Below, in pieces: positions 17,675 through 27,489 of a stretch of DNA of 64,000 nt. How positions within the stretch are numbered: position 1 is the first letter of the stretch; every line of letters starts with the position of its first letter. The DNA lies in assembly GCA_013044385.1 (NCBI GenBank), contig JABEUN010000079.1:1-64000 (forward strand). The letters run 5' to 3'. A program made the position numbers and the translations under genes. The notes below the pieces were generated by a model that saw only the letters and a list, made by a program, of their open reading frames with translations, made no database searches and was not told the DNA's origin. Origin of the DNA: Acidimicrobiaceae bacterium (lineage in GTDB: Bacteria > Actinomycetota > Acidimicrobiia > Acidimicrobiales > Acidimicrobiaceae).

Positions 17675-18009
17675 TTTGTCGTGTCTGCCTTACCATCACT
17701 GGTACGTCTTAGCCGCAAGAGAGTCGCATGGCGATGTCTAAGGACGAACTCCCCCGACCACCGAACCCATTTCAATGTGACCCTGCCCAAGCCAATGTCC
17801 ATTTTGGTACTTCTAAGAACACCTGCGCGACAGCCCCAGCCGGCCAGAACTGCCTAGTGCGGTATGGTATGGGTACGTACGTACGTCACCTCAGAGACGA
17901 TGATTCGTCAGTACGATAACTCGTCATTGGTAAAGTGCGGACCGAGATGTCAAAACCGAGAAAGGTCCAAATGGGTGGCCAATGCGGTGCTGGAAGGTAC
18001 GTCCACTAG

Positions 18010-18981
18010 GTGAGTATCTCCAGGAACGACCGCGTTCAAAGGGGTCTCATCGCCGGACTCGCCCTCGTCGCGTCGGCCGTGGGATTGGACTCATGCGGGT
18101 CAACTAGCACCCAGACAGTTGGCGGCTCACCTAGCTCCGGATCGACAACACCACCGACTCCGAACTCGGTCTTAAAGGGCAGTTACGTACGGACCGTCTC
18201 GATGAGTGGGTTACGGGTCACGCCCCCCAGATCCGGCACGACAGCGGAGCATCTCGGACTTACTTGGGGTGGAGCCGAAACACTGTTCGAAGCCACTTCT
18301 GCTGTTCAGGGCTCGCACACTAACGCTATTCTCGGCTTTGGGCTGGTCGCAATAGTGGGATCGCCCCTTCCGCCAGGCACCCCACCACTCGATGGTCAGC
18401 CAGCTTGGGTAGGGATCACGTGGGGCGGAGTCACGAGCTGTCCTGCCGAACTTGGCGCAACGAAAGGTTCCTCGTCGACAAATCTCTCGCATCATCAGAT
18501 ATTCACCGCAGTCGTGATTTATGGGGTGGGCGGAAAAGGAGCACTCGTCTATACCAGTCGGGGAGATCCACCTTGTGGCGGAGCGCAGACCGGACCGACG
18601 GTGGCCACGGCGAAAGAGGTACTGTCGGTACCTTGGCATCAGGCGACTCCACTACACTCGGGCAGGGTCCAAGTCTCCTATCAAGCACCCAACTGTGCAG
18701 CGCTGTTTTCCACCTCTGCCTACGGCAACATCCGTCTCGGTGACTTCCACCTCACCGTGGAAGTAACTGCCCCATTCGACTACGCCAGCTGCCCTTTGGC
18801 CAACTACATGACCAGTATCCAGATCTTCCCACTGGCCGGACCGGGGCCAGCTGATACCTCAACGAATGTGAAGCTTTCCCACGGGTCGACGGGCCCAATT
18901 TCCGTCCTCGACGCCTCTCAGGTGTCTGGAGATGCCTCTGCGACTTCGGCATCTCCAGCACCAAAGTCGCCTGGCACGTGA
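18010..18981 (+). CDS. Putative secreted lipoprotein of unknown function
   Basis: This 323-residue protein is not recognised. It has an N-terminal basic segment, a hydrophobic helix and a Cys at about residue 29 in GLDSCGS, which fits a lipobox loosely (the -1 position is Ser). A Ser/Thr/Pro linker follows, then a domain rich in Gly and beta-prone segments with two pairs of cysteines. The C-terminus is again Ser/Ala/Pro rich. It starts at GTG with GGAAGG about 11 bases upstream. It stands alone between the molybdate operon and the LldD-like gene, with about 285 bp of empty sequence behind it. Confidence 0.65.
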   Translation: MSISRNDRVQRGLIAGLALVASAVGLDSCGSTSTQTVGGSPSSGSTTPPTPNSVLKGSYVRTVSMSGLRVTPPRSGTTAEHLGLTWGGAETLFEATSAVQGSHTNAILGFGLVAIVGSPLPPGTPPLDGQPAWVGITWGGVTSCPAELGATKGSSSTNLSHHQIFTAVVIYGVGGKGALVYTSRGDPPCGGAQTGPTVATAKEVLSVPWHQATPLHSGRVQVSYQAPNCAALFSTSAYGNIRLGDFHLTVEVTAPFDYASCPLANYMTSIQIFPLAGPGPADTSTNVKLSHGSTGPISVLDASQVSGDASATSASPAPKSPGT

Positions 18982-19267
18982 AAAGTCCTCCCAGTTTAAG
19001 TAGGTGGCCCAGTCCCAGTTCACCTAAGCCGTTGTCTGGAAATTCTCTCAACCAAATCAACTGAACGACCGCCCGTCAAGACGAGCACAGGTGCGTACTG
19101 CGGTTAAAGCAACAGGCCTCCCACTGATGTCTACTAGGTAAACCGATCACAGCTAGTTGCATCAGAGGGCCTGGAAAGTATGTAGAACGATTCGCAGCAG
19201 CAACTTCGAGTCCTACTGGAAAGGACATCCGGAATCAGGATGGCCTGAGATCGGCAACTGGTCACAT

Positions 19268-20530
19268 CTAGTTTGAGATTTGGGTTTTACTCTCGGTTCG
19301 AATTCGGGGTACCAGTCGTTCCAACTGCGTGACGTGCTTTGGCTGGAGTTCAGAGACAGAGGTAACCCCGAGCAGCCGCATCGTACGCTTGATCTCCGAA
19401 GACAGGATTTCGATGGCACGATCGACTCCTTGGCGCCCGCCGGCCATTAGTCCATAAAGGTAGGCACGGCCCACCAGAGTGAAGCGGGCGCCTAGTGCGA
19501 TCGAAGCAACGATATCTGCGCCAGACATGATGCCGGTGTCGAGCAGAATCTCTAAATCGCTCCCAACCTCACGTACGACTTCAGGTAGTAGATGGAATGG
19601 TATGGGAGCACGGTCGAGTTGGCGACCACCATGATTCGACAGGACGATTCCATCCACTCCCAGCGATGCCAGTTTGCGTGCGTCCTCTATGTTCTGCACA
19701 CCCTTTACTACAAGCTTGGCTGGCCACTGTTCCTTAATCCAAGCGAGGTCCTCGAATGTGACCGTGGGGTCGAACATGGTGTTCAGGTACTGGGCCACTG
19801 TGCCAGACCATCGGTCGAGCGAGGCGAACGACAGTGGTTCGGTTGTCAGGAAATCTATCCACCAAGCGGGTCGGGGGATTGCATTCAGAACGGTCTTGAG
19901 ACTGATGGATGGCGGAATGGTCATTCCATTGCGAGCATCGCGCAGTCTGGCTCCAGCAATCGGAACATCCACGGTTACCAGCAGTGTGTCGAATCCGGCT
20001 ACGGCTGCCCGTTCAACCAGAGCCATGGACCTTTCCCTGTCTTTCCACATGTAGAGCTGGAACCAATTTCTACCATGAGGGTTGGCCGCTTTCACATCCT
20101 CTATGGAACAGGTTCCGAGCGTCGACAGAGAGAACGGAATTCCGGCGGCCGCGGCTGCACCTGCGCCAGCGATCTCTCCCTCAGTATGCATCATCCTCGT
20201 AAAGCCTGTTGGAGCGATGCCAAAGGGAAGTGCTGAGGGACCACCAAGGACGGTGGTTGCGGTGTCGACAGTAGAGACGTCTCGCAGAATAGACGGGTTG
20301 AATTGGATGTCTGCGAATGCCTGGCGTGCACGAGCCAGCGAGATCTCTGCCTCTGCAGAGCCATCGGTGTAGTCGAAAGGCGCCCTTGGGGTACGACGCT
20401 TTGCAATAGTCCTTAGATCATAGATCGTCAGTGCGGAGTTGAGTCTTCGTTTTTTCAGGTCGAATTCGGGACTCTTGAATCTCAAAAGTGGGGCAAAATC
20501 TCTTGGACTGGGTAGATGTCTTTCAGTCAT
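19268..20530 (-). CDS. lldD: FMN-dependent L-lactate dehydrogenase (LldD-like)
   Basis: A membrane-associated or cytoplasmic flavoprotein, probably oxidising L-lactate to pyruvate with quinone as acceptor. The 420 residues show the full alpha-hydroxy-acid dehydrogenase series: [49 protein letters not shown] with the flavin lysine, and [12 protein letters not shown] with catalytic His and Arg. [12 protein letters not shown] closes the FMN phosphate site. The pattern is close to actinobacterial LldD2 and differs from MftD, which lacks the SNHGGRQ arginine. It is monocistronic, with long empty flanks. Confidence 0.88.
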   Translation of the reverse strand: MTERHLPSPRDFAPLLRFKSPEFDLKKRRLNSALTIYDLRTIAKRRTPRAPFDYTDGSAEAEISLARARQAFADIQFNPSILRDVSTVDTATTVLGGPSALPFGIAPTGFTRMMHTEGEIAGAGAAAAAGIPFSLSTLGTCSIEDVKAANPHGRNWFQLYMWKDRERSMALVERAAVAGFDTLLVTVDVPIAGARLRDARNGMTIPPSISLKTVLNAIPRPAWWIDFLTTEPLSFASLDRWSGTVAQYLNTMFDPTVTFEDLAWIKEQWPAKLVVKGVQNIEDARKLASLGVDGIVLSNHGGRQLDRAPIPFHLLPEVVREVGSDLEILLDTGIMSGADIVASIALGARFTLVGRAYLYGLMAGGRQGVDRAIEILSSEIKRTMRLLGVTSVSELQPKHVTQLERLVPRIRTESKTQISN

Positions 20531-20915
20531 GGCGCCTCGTTCTCATATCTTCCTAGAAACGGTTGCAATTCTTCATGTCGCTCTTCTCGGAAGGGATCCG
20601 GTGGGTTTCGCCAATAGTAATTCGTTATTAGCCACTGGACCCAAAAGCAGGGATTAAATGGTTGAGCTGTAAGTCACTTGCGGATTCAACCTAGAAGAAG
20701 GGGTGCCGCCTGAATGCCAACTATACAAATCCCAACCTTACCCAGTCCGAAAAGGAGGGACAAGTCTGGTGTACCCGGGAAGATCGCTCTGAAAATTACC
20801 TCCCCTTAGGCGGGCAAAAACATCAGATTGAGTGCGGGGAATACGTGGACTAAAACCGTAATTGGGAGAGCTCGTAAGTGGGTTAATGTGTAGGTAAACG
20901 GGAGGAGCTCTGTTT
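20531..20915. other. Intergenic stretch upstream of lldD
   Basis: No gene, RNA or repeat that I can support. It should hold the promoter of the minus-strand lldD gene near 20531-20650. No clear -35/-10 pair was found. Confidence 0.5.
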
Positions 20916-21065
20916 ATGGCTAATCGAAATGCACCTCAATTTGCCACATCCCCCGACCGTGACGAGCGGTCAAGACCAATTGTTGTTAGGGACCGACCCG
21001 ATCCAATCAGTCCATCTGGAGCACCGAGCGACCACGATCAAGAAATGAAATCAAAACCCGTGTAG
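20916..21065 (+). CDS. Possible 49-residue small protein
   Basis: A short open frame in an otherwise gene-poor stretch. It starts at ATG 20916 behind GGGAGGAG (20900-20907), a strong Shine-Dalgarno about eight bases away, and ends at TAG 21063-21065. The product is hydrophilic and rich in Asp, Arg, Pro and Ser (it begins MANRNAPQFATSPDRDE) and contains no membrane segment or cysteine. No family is recognised. The ribosome binding site is the main support; conservation in relatives is unknown. Confidence 0.45.
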   Translation: MANRNAPQFATSPDRDERSRPIVVRDRPDPISPSGAPSDHDQEMKSKPV

Positions 21066-21477
21066 TGGGATTAGTGCGCCAAGGCCCATTCGGGTCAAGC
21101 GGGGTTATGGTCGGCGGAAGAGACTTTGAGTCAACTCAGGTGGACTTATCAAATCCTCCAATAAGTTAGCCGAAACCGATATCCCTTCCCCACCTCGGTT
21201 GCAGCGAAGCAGAGCTAATGATGGACCCACCGGTTCATGAGCCATAGCTTCTCGTGACATCCAAGAATAACAATCAAGAAGTCAATCTCTAGACCTTCCG
21301 GTTATCCAAACGACAAACGCCAACGGGCAGCATCGAGTTCAAGTCGAACAGCTACACCGACAGGCATCCTGCCTTAGCTGAACCCCCTAGGCAAGCACCG
21401 CAACCGAATCTCGGGATTCCGGCCTACAACGGCCAATCAGAAGAGTTTGGGTAGGTTCACAATGGAGCTTGAACCAA
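21066..21477. other. Intergenic stretch without recognised features
   Basis: No open frame with a credible start, no strong hairpin with T-run, and no RNA family motif were seen. It lies between the small ORF and the stop of the convergent gene at 21478. Confidence 0.5.
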
Positions 21478-22155
21478 CTACGGCTCGGGCGGAAGCGACC
21501 CTTCGGCCAAATACTCTGCCATGGCCCAACCAAATGCGACGAGCGTATCCTGCTGTGTGCGGTCTACATTGCTGAAGATCGGTTCAAGTTCGCCCTCGGC
21601 ACCGAGCATCAGGTCCCCATAGGCGACCATACCGGCAACATCCCCCTTGCCAGAGACCACGAATGTGCGATCGTCAAGCTTGGATTCGACGCCAAACTTC
21701 TTGGCGAGCCTTCGACCCCAGGCCCTCTCTTCCCCCGAAGGCTTGTGTTCTAGCCTCGGGACCACGTCCTCAAGTCCAGCGAAGATATGGTAACCGAGGT
21801 GTGAAGGTATCCTCGCACCGACGAGGACGTCCTCATCGGGAAACGCCAGAAGGGCCTTGCGATACTGTTCGGCCATTATCTCATTCAGGATCATCCGGTC
21901 GGAAGAACCGTCCTGAATCACGGCGAGTCCAAGGAGTATGCAGGGGGTTCCGCCTATGCGCTCAAGAGTGCAAAACGCGAAACCAACCAGAGCCCCCTCG
22001 TTGCGTATTTGAGTACAGAGAACCCACTCATCCCGCTGCTTGGACAGTAGTCCCAGGTCGTAGCCGGTTCCTCTAGCCAGAGCGAAGTCGGCGATCTCCG
22101 ATAATTCGGCATCGCCGACGGCTGTACAGTCCTTTGTAGTTACTTCGATCGACAC
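21478..22155 (-). CDS. Conserved hypothetical protein downstream of dnaE
   Basis: The 225-residue soluble protein has no named family that I recognise. The alternation of strands and helices in the first half (GYDLGLLSKQRDEWVL, GALVGFAFCTLERIGGTP, ILLGLAVIQDG) is reminiscent of a GNAT acetyltransferase fold, but no clear acetyl-CoA loop is visible. The C-terminal part carries FVVSGKGDVAGMVAYGD. It starts 98 bp behind dnaE on the same strand and could be co-transcribed. The ATG is preceded by AGGAGGAGACA, a good Shine-Dalgarno. Confidence 0.75.
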   Translation of the reverse strand: MSIEVTTKDCTAVGDAELSEIADFALARGTGYDLGLLSKQRDEWVLCTQIRNEGALVGFAFCTLERIGGTPCILLGLAVIQDGSSDRMILNEIMAEQYRKALLAFPDEDVLVGARIPSHLGYHIFAGLEDVVPRLEHKPSGEERAWGRRLAKKFGVESKLDDRTFVVSGKGDVAGMVAYGDLMLGAEGELEPIFSNVDRTQQDTLVAFGWAMAEYLAEGSLPPEP

Positions 22156-22253
22156 GGTAGCTTGTCTCCTCCTGCCGGGTCCCAGTCAATCCATTCTACC
22201 CGCCAAGAAGCTCCGCGTGGCGGAGTTCACAAACCCGGAACAATAAACCCTGT

Positions 22254-25200
22254 TCAGAGGCTTACCTGTGCGCCAATCAACTCCCGTACCGAGCCGAGAA
22301 GTGAACTTGAGGGGTCGATCCTCAAACTGTCTGGGAGTTCGAACATCCTGTCATCGACCTTCAACCTCACCGGCCTCTCCCCAGGATACTGTGAAAGCAG
22401 ACTCCGCAAATTCTCGAGGTTCACCATAGATGCCGAGTTCTGTGCCAGTTGGAACTCGACTGGCGACCTGTTTTCTGGTTTGAGGTCTAACACCTCGATG
22501 GAGTTGCAGACCAGCTTGAACTGCTCTTCGCGCTGATCAACTCGAGCCTTGACCAGCACCACTGTGTCCTCTGAGAGAAGATGTCCATTCTCCGACATCG
22601 ACTTGGGGAACAAGAAGACCTCAACGGACGAATCGAGATCCTCTAGTATGAAGCTCGCCATAAGCTCGCCCCGCCTCGTCGTCCTCTTGGAGAGAGATGT
22701 AACCACTCCCCCAACGGTCACTTCGGAACTATAAGTCGTCTCGCTGGAGGACTCCTTCAGGTCCAGTATTGATGTGCTTACAACCTTGCGAAGTGCATCT
22801 GTCAGGTCCGAAAGCGGATGAGAGGAGACGTACAACCCGAGCATCTCCTTCTCGTACGCGAGCAACTCACTGCGTGGCCACTCCCCCTCGGGTATTTCGA
22901 TCCGAAGATCCGTCTCATCTAGTTCCATAGAGTCAGATGGCGCATCGAACAGGCCAAAGATCCCCTGGGAGAAATCCTTCCTCTTCTGTAGCACCTTTGC
23001 TACCGCTGGCTCTTGTATCTCCCAAAGGCCCCTTCTTGGGTGGTCCATTGAATCGAATGCCCCGCCTTTGATCAGGGACTCCACTACCCGCCTGTTAAGC
23101 ACCATCGGATCCACACGCAAGCAGAAGTCGACGAAAGAGTTGAACCGGCCGCCAGTCTTCCGTTCCTCAACGATCATCTCCACGATCGATACTCCGACGT
23201 TACGCACCGCTGACAGGCCGAATGAGATTGCCCTCGAACCGTCCGGTTGATCGACAACGGTGAAGTCCGCCCCTGACTGGTTTACGTCCGGGACGAGAAC
23301 CTCTATCCCGTGCGCTCGGGCATCTCCCAGATAGACGGCCGTCTTTTCCTTGTCGTCTTTAACCGAGGTCAGAATAGCTGCGAGATACTGAACGGGATAG
23401 TTCGCCTTCAACCATGCCGTCTGGTATGCCACGAGGCCGTAGCCGTATGAGTGGCTCTTGTTGAATGCGTAATCCGCGAATGGCTCGATGATGTCGAAAA
23501 GGGCCGTACCGAGCTGCTCACCATATCCAGTGGTCACGCAGCCTTGGACGAACTTCTCTCTCTCCTTTGCGATCAACTCCCTGATCTTCTTACCACACGC
23601 CTTGCGCAGGTTGTCCGCCTCTTCGAGTGTGTAGCCGGCGAACTTCTGCGCTACCCTCATCACCGACTCCTGGTAGATCATCAAGCCGTATGTGTCCGAA
23701 AGGACCTCGGCTAGATCGTCGTTCAGGTAGGTGATCTCCTGTCGCCCATTCTTCCTGTCTGCAAAGTCGGTGTGCATATTCGCAGCCATCGGTCCTGGTC
23801 GATAGAGCGCCACCAGTGCGGCTATATCACCGAACTCGGTCGGAGCTAAAGAGCGCATGAGGGACCTCATCGGTCCACCTTCAAGTTGGAACACCCCAAT
23901 CGAATCTGCATTTTGAAGCATCTCGTAGGTCTTAGCGTCAGTGAGGTCGACGTTGTCGATATCGGTTCTGACGCCCGTTGTCTCTTCGATCAGGTCAAGA
24001 GCACGCTCGATGACAGATAGGGTTCGTAGTCCCAAAAAGTCCATTTTGAGCAGTCCTAGGTCCTCGACACCGTGCATCTCGTACTGCGTCACGATCGGGG
24101 CGTCCGCGGGATCACCGTTCGGGTCCGGCTTTCGCTGGATCGGCAGGTACTCGGTGAGTGGGTCGTGGGTGATCACGACGGCGGCTGCATGGATTCCATC
24201 CTGCCTCCGGAGACCCGAGAGGCCGGTTGCGACCTTGACCACCCTGGCGACGTCGGGATCGGTCTCGATCATCTCTCTCAGTTCGGCCGCAGCTTTGTAG
24301 CCGTCCTCGAATCCCTCAGTCTCTTCTAAACACGCATAGAGGGGCGTATCCCTACCCATAACTAGTGGAGGCATCGCCTTCGCGACCCTATCGCCCACCG
24401 AGTACGGGAGTCCCAAGACCCTTCCGGCATCTCTGACAGCGGCCCTGGCCTTGATGGTCGAGAATGTGACAATCTGGGCGACGTGGTCCCAGCCGTAACG
24501 CTCGGAGGCGTATTTGATCATGTCGGAGCGGTAACGCTCGTCGAAGTCCATGTCGATGTCGGGCATCTGCTTGCGTCCCGGATTCAGGAACCGTTCGAAG
24601 ATCAGCCCGTACTCGATTGGATCGAGATCGACGATCTGAAGCGCGTAGGCGACGAGACATCCAGCAGCCGATCCTCGGCCGGGTCCGACTCTGATCTTCT
24701 GTCGCCTTGCGTACTGGATTAGGTCCCATACGACGAGGAAGTATGCCGAGAATCCCATCTCCGAGATCACCCCCAACTCGTAGTCGAGCCGGCGGTAGGC
24801 CTCCTCAGATGGGACGCCTTTATATCTGCGCTTCATGCCCTCAGTCGCAAGGTGCCTGAGATATCGATCTGCCGACTCGCCGTAGGTCGCCTCCTGAAAG
24901 TCGATCGGTACCTCGAACTCTGGAAGCTTGGGGTGGCCGAACTCAATTTCGACTTTGGCGCGCTCTGCAATCAGAAGGGAGGAATCACACGCCTCTGGGT
25001 AGTCGGAGAAAAGATGCCTCATCTCTGCGGCAGATTTTAGATAGTGCTCCTCACCTTCGAACCTAAATCTCTTCTGGTCAGCAAGGGTGGCGCCAGTCTG
25101 AACACAAAGGAGTGCATCATGAGTCTCGGCGTCAGTCCTGTGTGTGTAGTGAGAGTCATTGGTCGCCAAAAGTGGCGCACCGATCTGCTTGGCCAACCTG

Positions 25201-25814
25201 ACCAGATCGGGGTTGGTACGCTTCTGTTCTGCCAGACCGTGGTCCTGTAGTTCGACGAATAGAGACTCAGTTCCGAATATGTCCTGTAACCTGCCGGCCT
25301 GCTTCACAGCCTGGTCGTAGTCACCTTTTAGTAGTGCTTGAAGGACCAGTCCGCCCAGACACCCGGTAGAAGCGATCACGCCCTCGTGGTGTCTCTCAAG
25401 CAGCTCCCAGTCAACCCTCGGCTTGTAGTAGTAGCCTTCCAAGTAGGAGGAGGACGAGAGTTTGATCAGATTCTTGTACCCGATCTCGTTCTCGGCGAGC
25501 AGCGTCAGGTGATAGTAGAGTTTGTCGCCAGCGTCAGAGTCGCCACCGGTGTCATCAACTCGTCCACGGCGTGTCGGACGATCGAAGCGGGAGTTGCCTG
25601 ACATGTAGGCCTCAATCCCGATTATCGGATTCACACCCTGCTTTCGGCACTCCTTGTAGAAGTCCAGCACGCCGTACATGTTGCCGTGATCTGTTACACC
25701 GAGGGCGGGCTGACCGTCTTTAACTGCCGCTTTGACGAGGTCGACGATCTTCGAGGCTCCATCGAGCATCGAGTACTCACTATGGGTGTGTAAATGGACA
25801 AAAGAGCTGTTCAT
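22254..25814 (-). CDS. dnaE: DNA polymerase III alpha subunit (replicative, DnaE1 type)
   Basis: This is the chromosomal replicase catalytic subunit, 1186 residues. An N-terminal PHP domain begins HLHTHSEYSMLDGA and keeps TDHGNMYG, IIGIEAYM and LLATNDSHYTHRTDAETHD, the metal-binding blocks that give intrinsic proofreading in mycobacterial DnaE1. The palm has the catalytic aspartates in PDIDMDFDERYR (about 418-429), with GPGRGSAAG just before. A helix-hairpin-helix region and an OB-fold (about 1000-1100) follow. It starts at ATG 25814 and is the first gene of its transcript. It is full-length without interruptions. Confidence 0.97.
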   Translation of the reverse strand: MNSSFVHLHTHSEYSMLDGASKIVDLVKAAVKDGQPALGVTDHGNMYGVLDFYKECRKQGVNPIIGIEAYMSGNSRFDRPTRRGRVDDTGGDSDAGDKLYYHLTLLAENEIGYKNLIKLSSSSYLEGYYYKPRVDWELLERHHEGVIASTGCLGGLVLQALLKGDYDQAVKQAGRLQDIFGTESLFVELQDHGLAEQKRTNPDLVRLAKQIGAPLLATNDSHYTHRTDAETHDALLCVQTGATLADQKRFRFEGEEHYLKSAAEMRHLFSDYPEACDSSLLIAERAKVEIEFGHPKLPEFEVPIDFQEATYGESADRYLRHLATEGMKRRYKGVPSEEAYRRLDYELGVISEMGFSAYFLVVWDLIQYARRQKIRVGPGRGSAAGCLVAYALQIVDLDPIEYGLIFERFLNPGRKQMPDIDMDFDERYRSDMIKYASERYGWDHVAQIVTFSTIKARAAVRDAGRVLGLPYSVGDRVAKAMPPLVMGRDTPLYACLEETEGFEDGYKAAAELREMIETDPDVARVVKVATGLSGLRRQDGIHAAAVVITHDPLTEYLPIQRKPDPNGDPADAPIVTQYEMHGVEDLGLLKMDFLGLRTLSVIERALDLIEETTGVRTDIDNVDLTDAKTYEMLQNADSIGVFQLEGGPMRSLMRSLAPTEFGDIAALVALYRPGPMAANMHTDFADRKNGRQEITYLNDDLAEVLSDTYGLMIYQESVMRVAQKFAGYTLEEADNLRKACGKKIRELIAKEREKFVQGCVTTGYGEQLGTALFDIIEPFADYAFNKSHSYGYGLVAYQTAWLKANYPVQYLAAILTSVKDDKEKTAVYLGDARAHGIEVLVPDVNQSGADFTVVDQPDGSRAISFGLSAVRNVGVSIVEMIVEERKTGGRFNSFVDFCLRVDPMVLNRRVVESLIKGGAFDSMDHPRRGLWEIQEPAVAKVLQKRKDFSQGIFGLFDAPSDSMELDETDLRIEIPEGEWPRSELLAYEKEMLGLYVSSHPLSDLTDALRKVVSTSILDLKESSSETTYSSEVTVGGVVTSLSKRTTRRGELMASFILEDLDSSVEVFLFPKSMSENGHLLSEDTVVLVKARVDQREEQFKLVCNSIEVLDLKPENRSPVEFQLAQNSASMVNLENLRSLLSQYPGERPVRLKVDDRMFELPDSLRIDPSSSLLGSVRELIGAQVSL

Positions 25815-26112
25815 CGTTTACTTTCCCATCCACAAGATCTATCCATAGTGCCCACCTTGACACTATCAAAGGTCGATTGATCCGGCAGTATTTCACGCAA
25901 CGGATTCTGACTGCCTACACCCTAGATGCGGTCGGCGGCGCCCGGCCGAGATCTTGCGGAGCGTGCGATGTCGACAGCGCAGGAAGTCGAATTCCTGGTC
26001 CAGTGGTTCCTGGTCCCGGAAATACCAACTACCGGCAATCTTCTGCTAGGTGGCATACTTTTGGGCCAAATCGGCCGTATCCTAGTTGGGTAACTAAGTC
26101 TTAGGAGGGGGA

Positions 26113-27222
26113 ATGAAAACCAAGGCAGCGGTTCTGTGGGAGGTAGGCGCAGATTGGAGTGTCGAGGAGGTGGAACTCGACGATCCGAAAGCGGGTGAGG
26201 TGAGGGTGAAGTTGGCGTCCTCTGGCCTCTGCCACTCCGACGAGCACCTCGTCACCGGCGATCTCCCGGCGCCGATTCCGATCGTCGGCGGTCACGAAGG
26301 CGCCGGAATTGTCGAAGCGGTCGGTCCTGGCGTGACAACGTTGAAGGAGGGCGACCACGTTGTCCTCGGCTTCATACCGTCATGTGGCCGGTGCGCAGCA
26401 TGTTCGACCGGTCATCAGAACCTTTGCGACCTCGGTGCACTCATCCTCTCCGGTGAGGAGCTCGCTGGCGGCCAGCGGATCACCGCACGAGGACAGGGAA
26501 TCGGAACGATGTGCTGCTTAGGCACCTTCTCCCCCTACGTCGTGGTTCACGAGGCGTCGGCCATCAAGGTACCCGACTACATCCCGCTGGAGAAGGCATC
26601 ACTCGTAGGCTGCGGTGTTACCACCGGCGTCGGTTCGGCCATCTACTCCGGAGGGGTAAAGGCCGGAGACACAGTCGTCATTGTGGGATGCGGCGGCATC
26701 GGATCCAACGCCATCCAGGGTGCCAGGATTGCTGGCGCAGCGCAAATAGTTGCGGTGGATCCGGTTCAGTTCAAACTAGACCAAGCGAAGCTTTTCGGCG
26801 CAACGCACTTTGCGAGTTCGCTCGAGGAGGCACTTCCGCTCGTCCAGGACATCACCTGGGGTCAGAAAGCAAACGTCGCCATCATAACTACAGGTGTTGG
26901 CACGGGTGATCTGATCGCTCCATCCTTAGACCTGGTCGGCAAGAACGGAAGGGTCGTCGTGACCGCCATCTCGCCATGGCTGCAGATGGACGTCAAGATG
27001 TCGATGCTGGACCTCACGCTCTATCAGAAGGAGGTCAAGGGTTCTCTATTCGGTTCCGGCAATCCCCGCTACGACATACCGCGGCTGCTCCAGTGGTATA
27101 TGAACGGCCAGCTGAAGCTGGATGAGTTGGTCACGCGTACCTACAGCCTCGACAACATTAACCAGGGCTATCAGGACATGAGGGACGGAATCAACGTCAG
27201 GGGACTCATCCTCTTCGACTGA
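26113..27222 (+). CDS. NDMA-dependent (nicotinoprotein) zinc alcohol dehydrogenase, mycofactocin-associated
   Basis: It oxidises an alcohol with a tightly bound NAD(H) that is thought to be recycled by mycofactocin. The 369 residues show GLCHSDEHLVTGD and GHEGAGIVEAVGPGV with the catalytic zinc ligands, the structural-zinc block CGRCAACSTGHQNLC, the diagnostic RGQGIGTMCCLGTFSPYVVV, and the dinucleotide site VGCGGIGSNAIQGA. The pattern matches the Rxyl_3153-type family found in mycofactocin genomes. The Shine-Dalgarno AGGAGGGGGA precedes ATG 26113. The mycofactocin glycosyltransferase gene mftF follows on the same strand, 187 bp later, beyond a candidate terminator. Confidence 0.92.
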   Translation: MKTKAAVLWEVGADWSVEEVELDDPKAGEVRVKLASSGLCHSDEHLVTGDLPAPIPIVGGHEGAGIVEAVGPGVTTLKEGDHVVLGFIPSCGRCAACSTGHQNLCDLGALILSGEELAGGQRITARGQGIGTMCCLGTFSPYVVVHEASAIKVPDYIPLEKASLVGCGVTTGVGSAIYSGGVKAGDTVVIVGCGGIGSNAIQGARIAGAAQIVAVDPVQFKLDQAKLFGATHFASSLEEALPLVQDITWGQKANVAIITTGVGTGDLIAPSLDLVGKNGRVVVTAISPWLQMDVKMSMLDLTLYQKEVKGSLFGSGNPRYDIPRLLQWYMNGQLKLDELVTRTYSLDNINQGYQDMRDGINVRGLILFD

Positions 27223-27270
27223 GCCAACTTTTGGAATGGAACTTGGGCCATTCACCGCCGATCACTGACG

Positions 27271-27306
27271 GGAACCCGCCAGACGCAAATTTTGGTGGGT
27301 TCCTTT
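27271..27306 (+). terminator. Candidate terminator after the alcohol dehydrogenase gene
   Basis: An 11-bp stem with one G-T wobble pairs 27271-27281 with 27293-27303, with an AT-rich loop and a short T-run (27304-27306). It separates the dehydrogenase from mftF, so mftF probably has its own promoter or depends on read-through. Confidence 0.55.
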
Positions 27307-27383
27307 CGTGACGCCAGATCATCGCACTCAAGCCCAAGAGTTGCGCTTAATTGCGCGGGCTGGCCTCGCATGGGTCCAAGCAT

Positions 27384-27489
27384 GGTCAGAGCAGCTACTC
27401 GGAGGATAATTGACAGAGGGGAAGTTCGAGTTCCACCCACACCTCAGGTGGGTGCGGGATAACAGCGGAGAATGGTTGGTGCTCGGTGG
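27384..27489 (+). repeat. Left arm of 106-bp inverted repeat flanking mftF
   Basis: This arm matches the reverse complement of 28886-28991 at 100 of 106 positions without gaps. The mismatches are at 27392, 27394, 27420, 27465, 27477 and 27487. Identical blocks are 25 bp (27395-27419) and 44 bp (27421-27464). The arm contains the GGAGGA Shine-Dalgarno (27401-27406), the TTG start (27410) and the first 26 codons of mftF. Inside it, 27434-27454 is a near-palindrome (CACCCACACCT-C-AGGTGGGTG). Confidence 0.97.

Noticed and set aside
17869-17884. Tandem ACGT run (TACGTACGTACGT)
   Set aside because: Short, self-complementary by composition and with no partner site nearby; not enough to call an operator.
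19268-20530. Reading the flavoprotein as MftD (pre-mycofactocin synthase)
   Set aside because: It keeps the full SNHGGRQ motif of lactate dehydrogenases, whereas MftD has SNHGGNN-like sequence, and it is not next to mftC or mftA.
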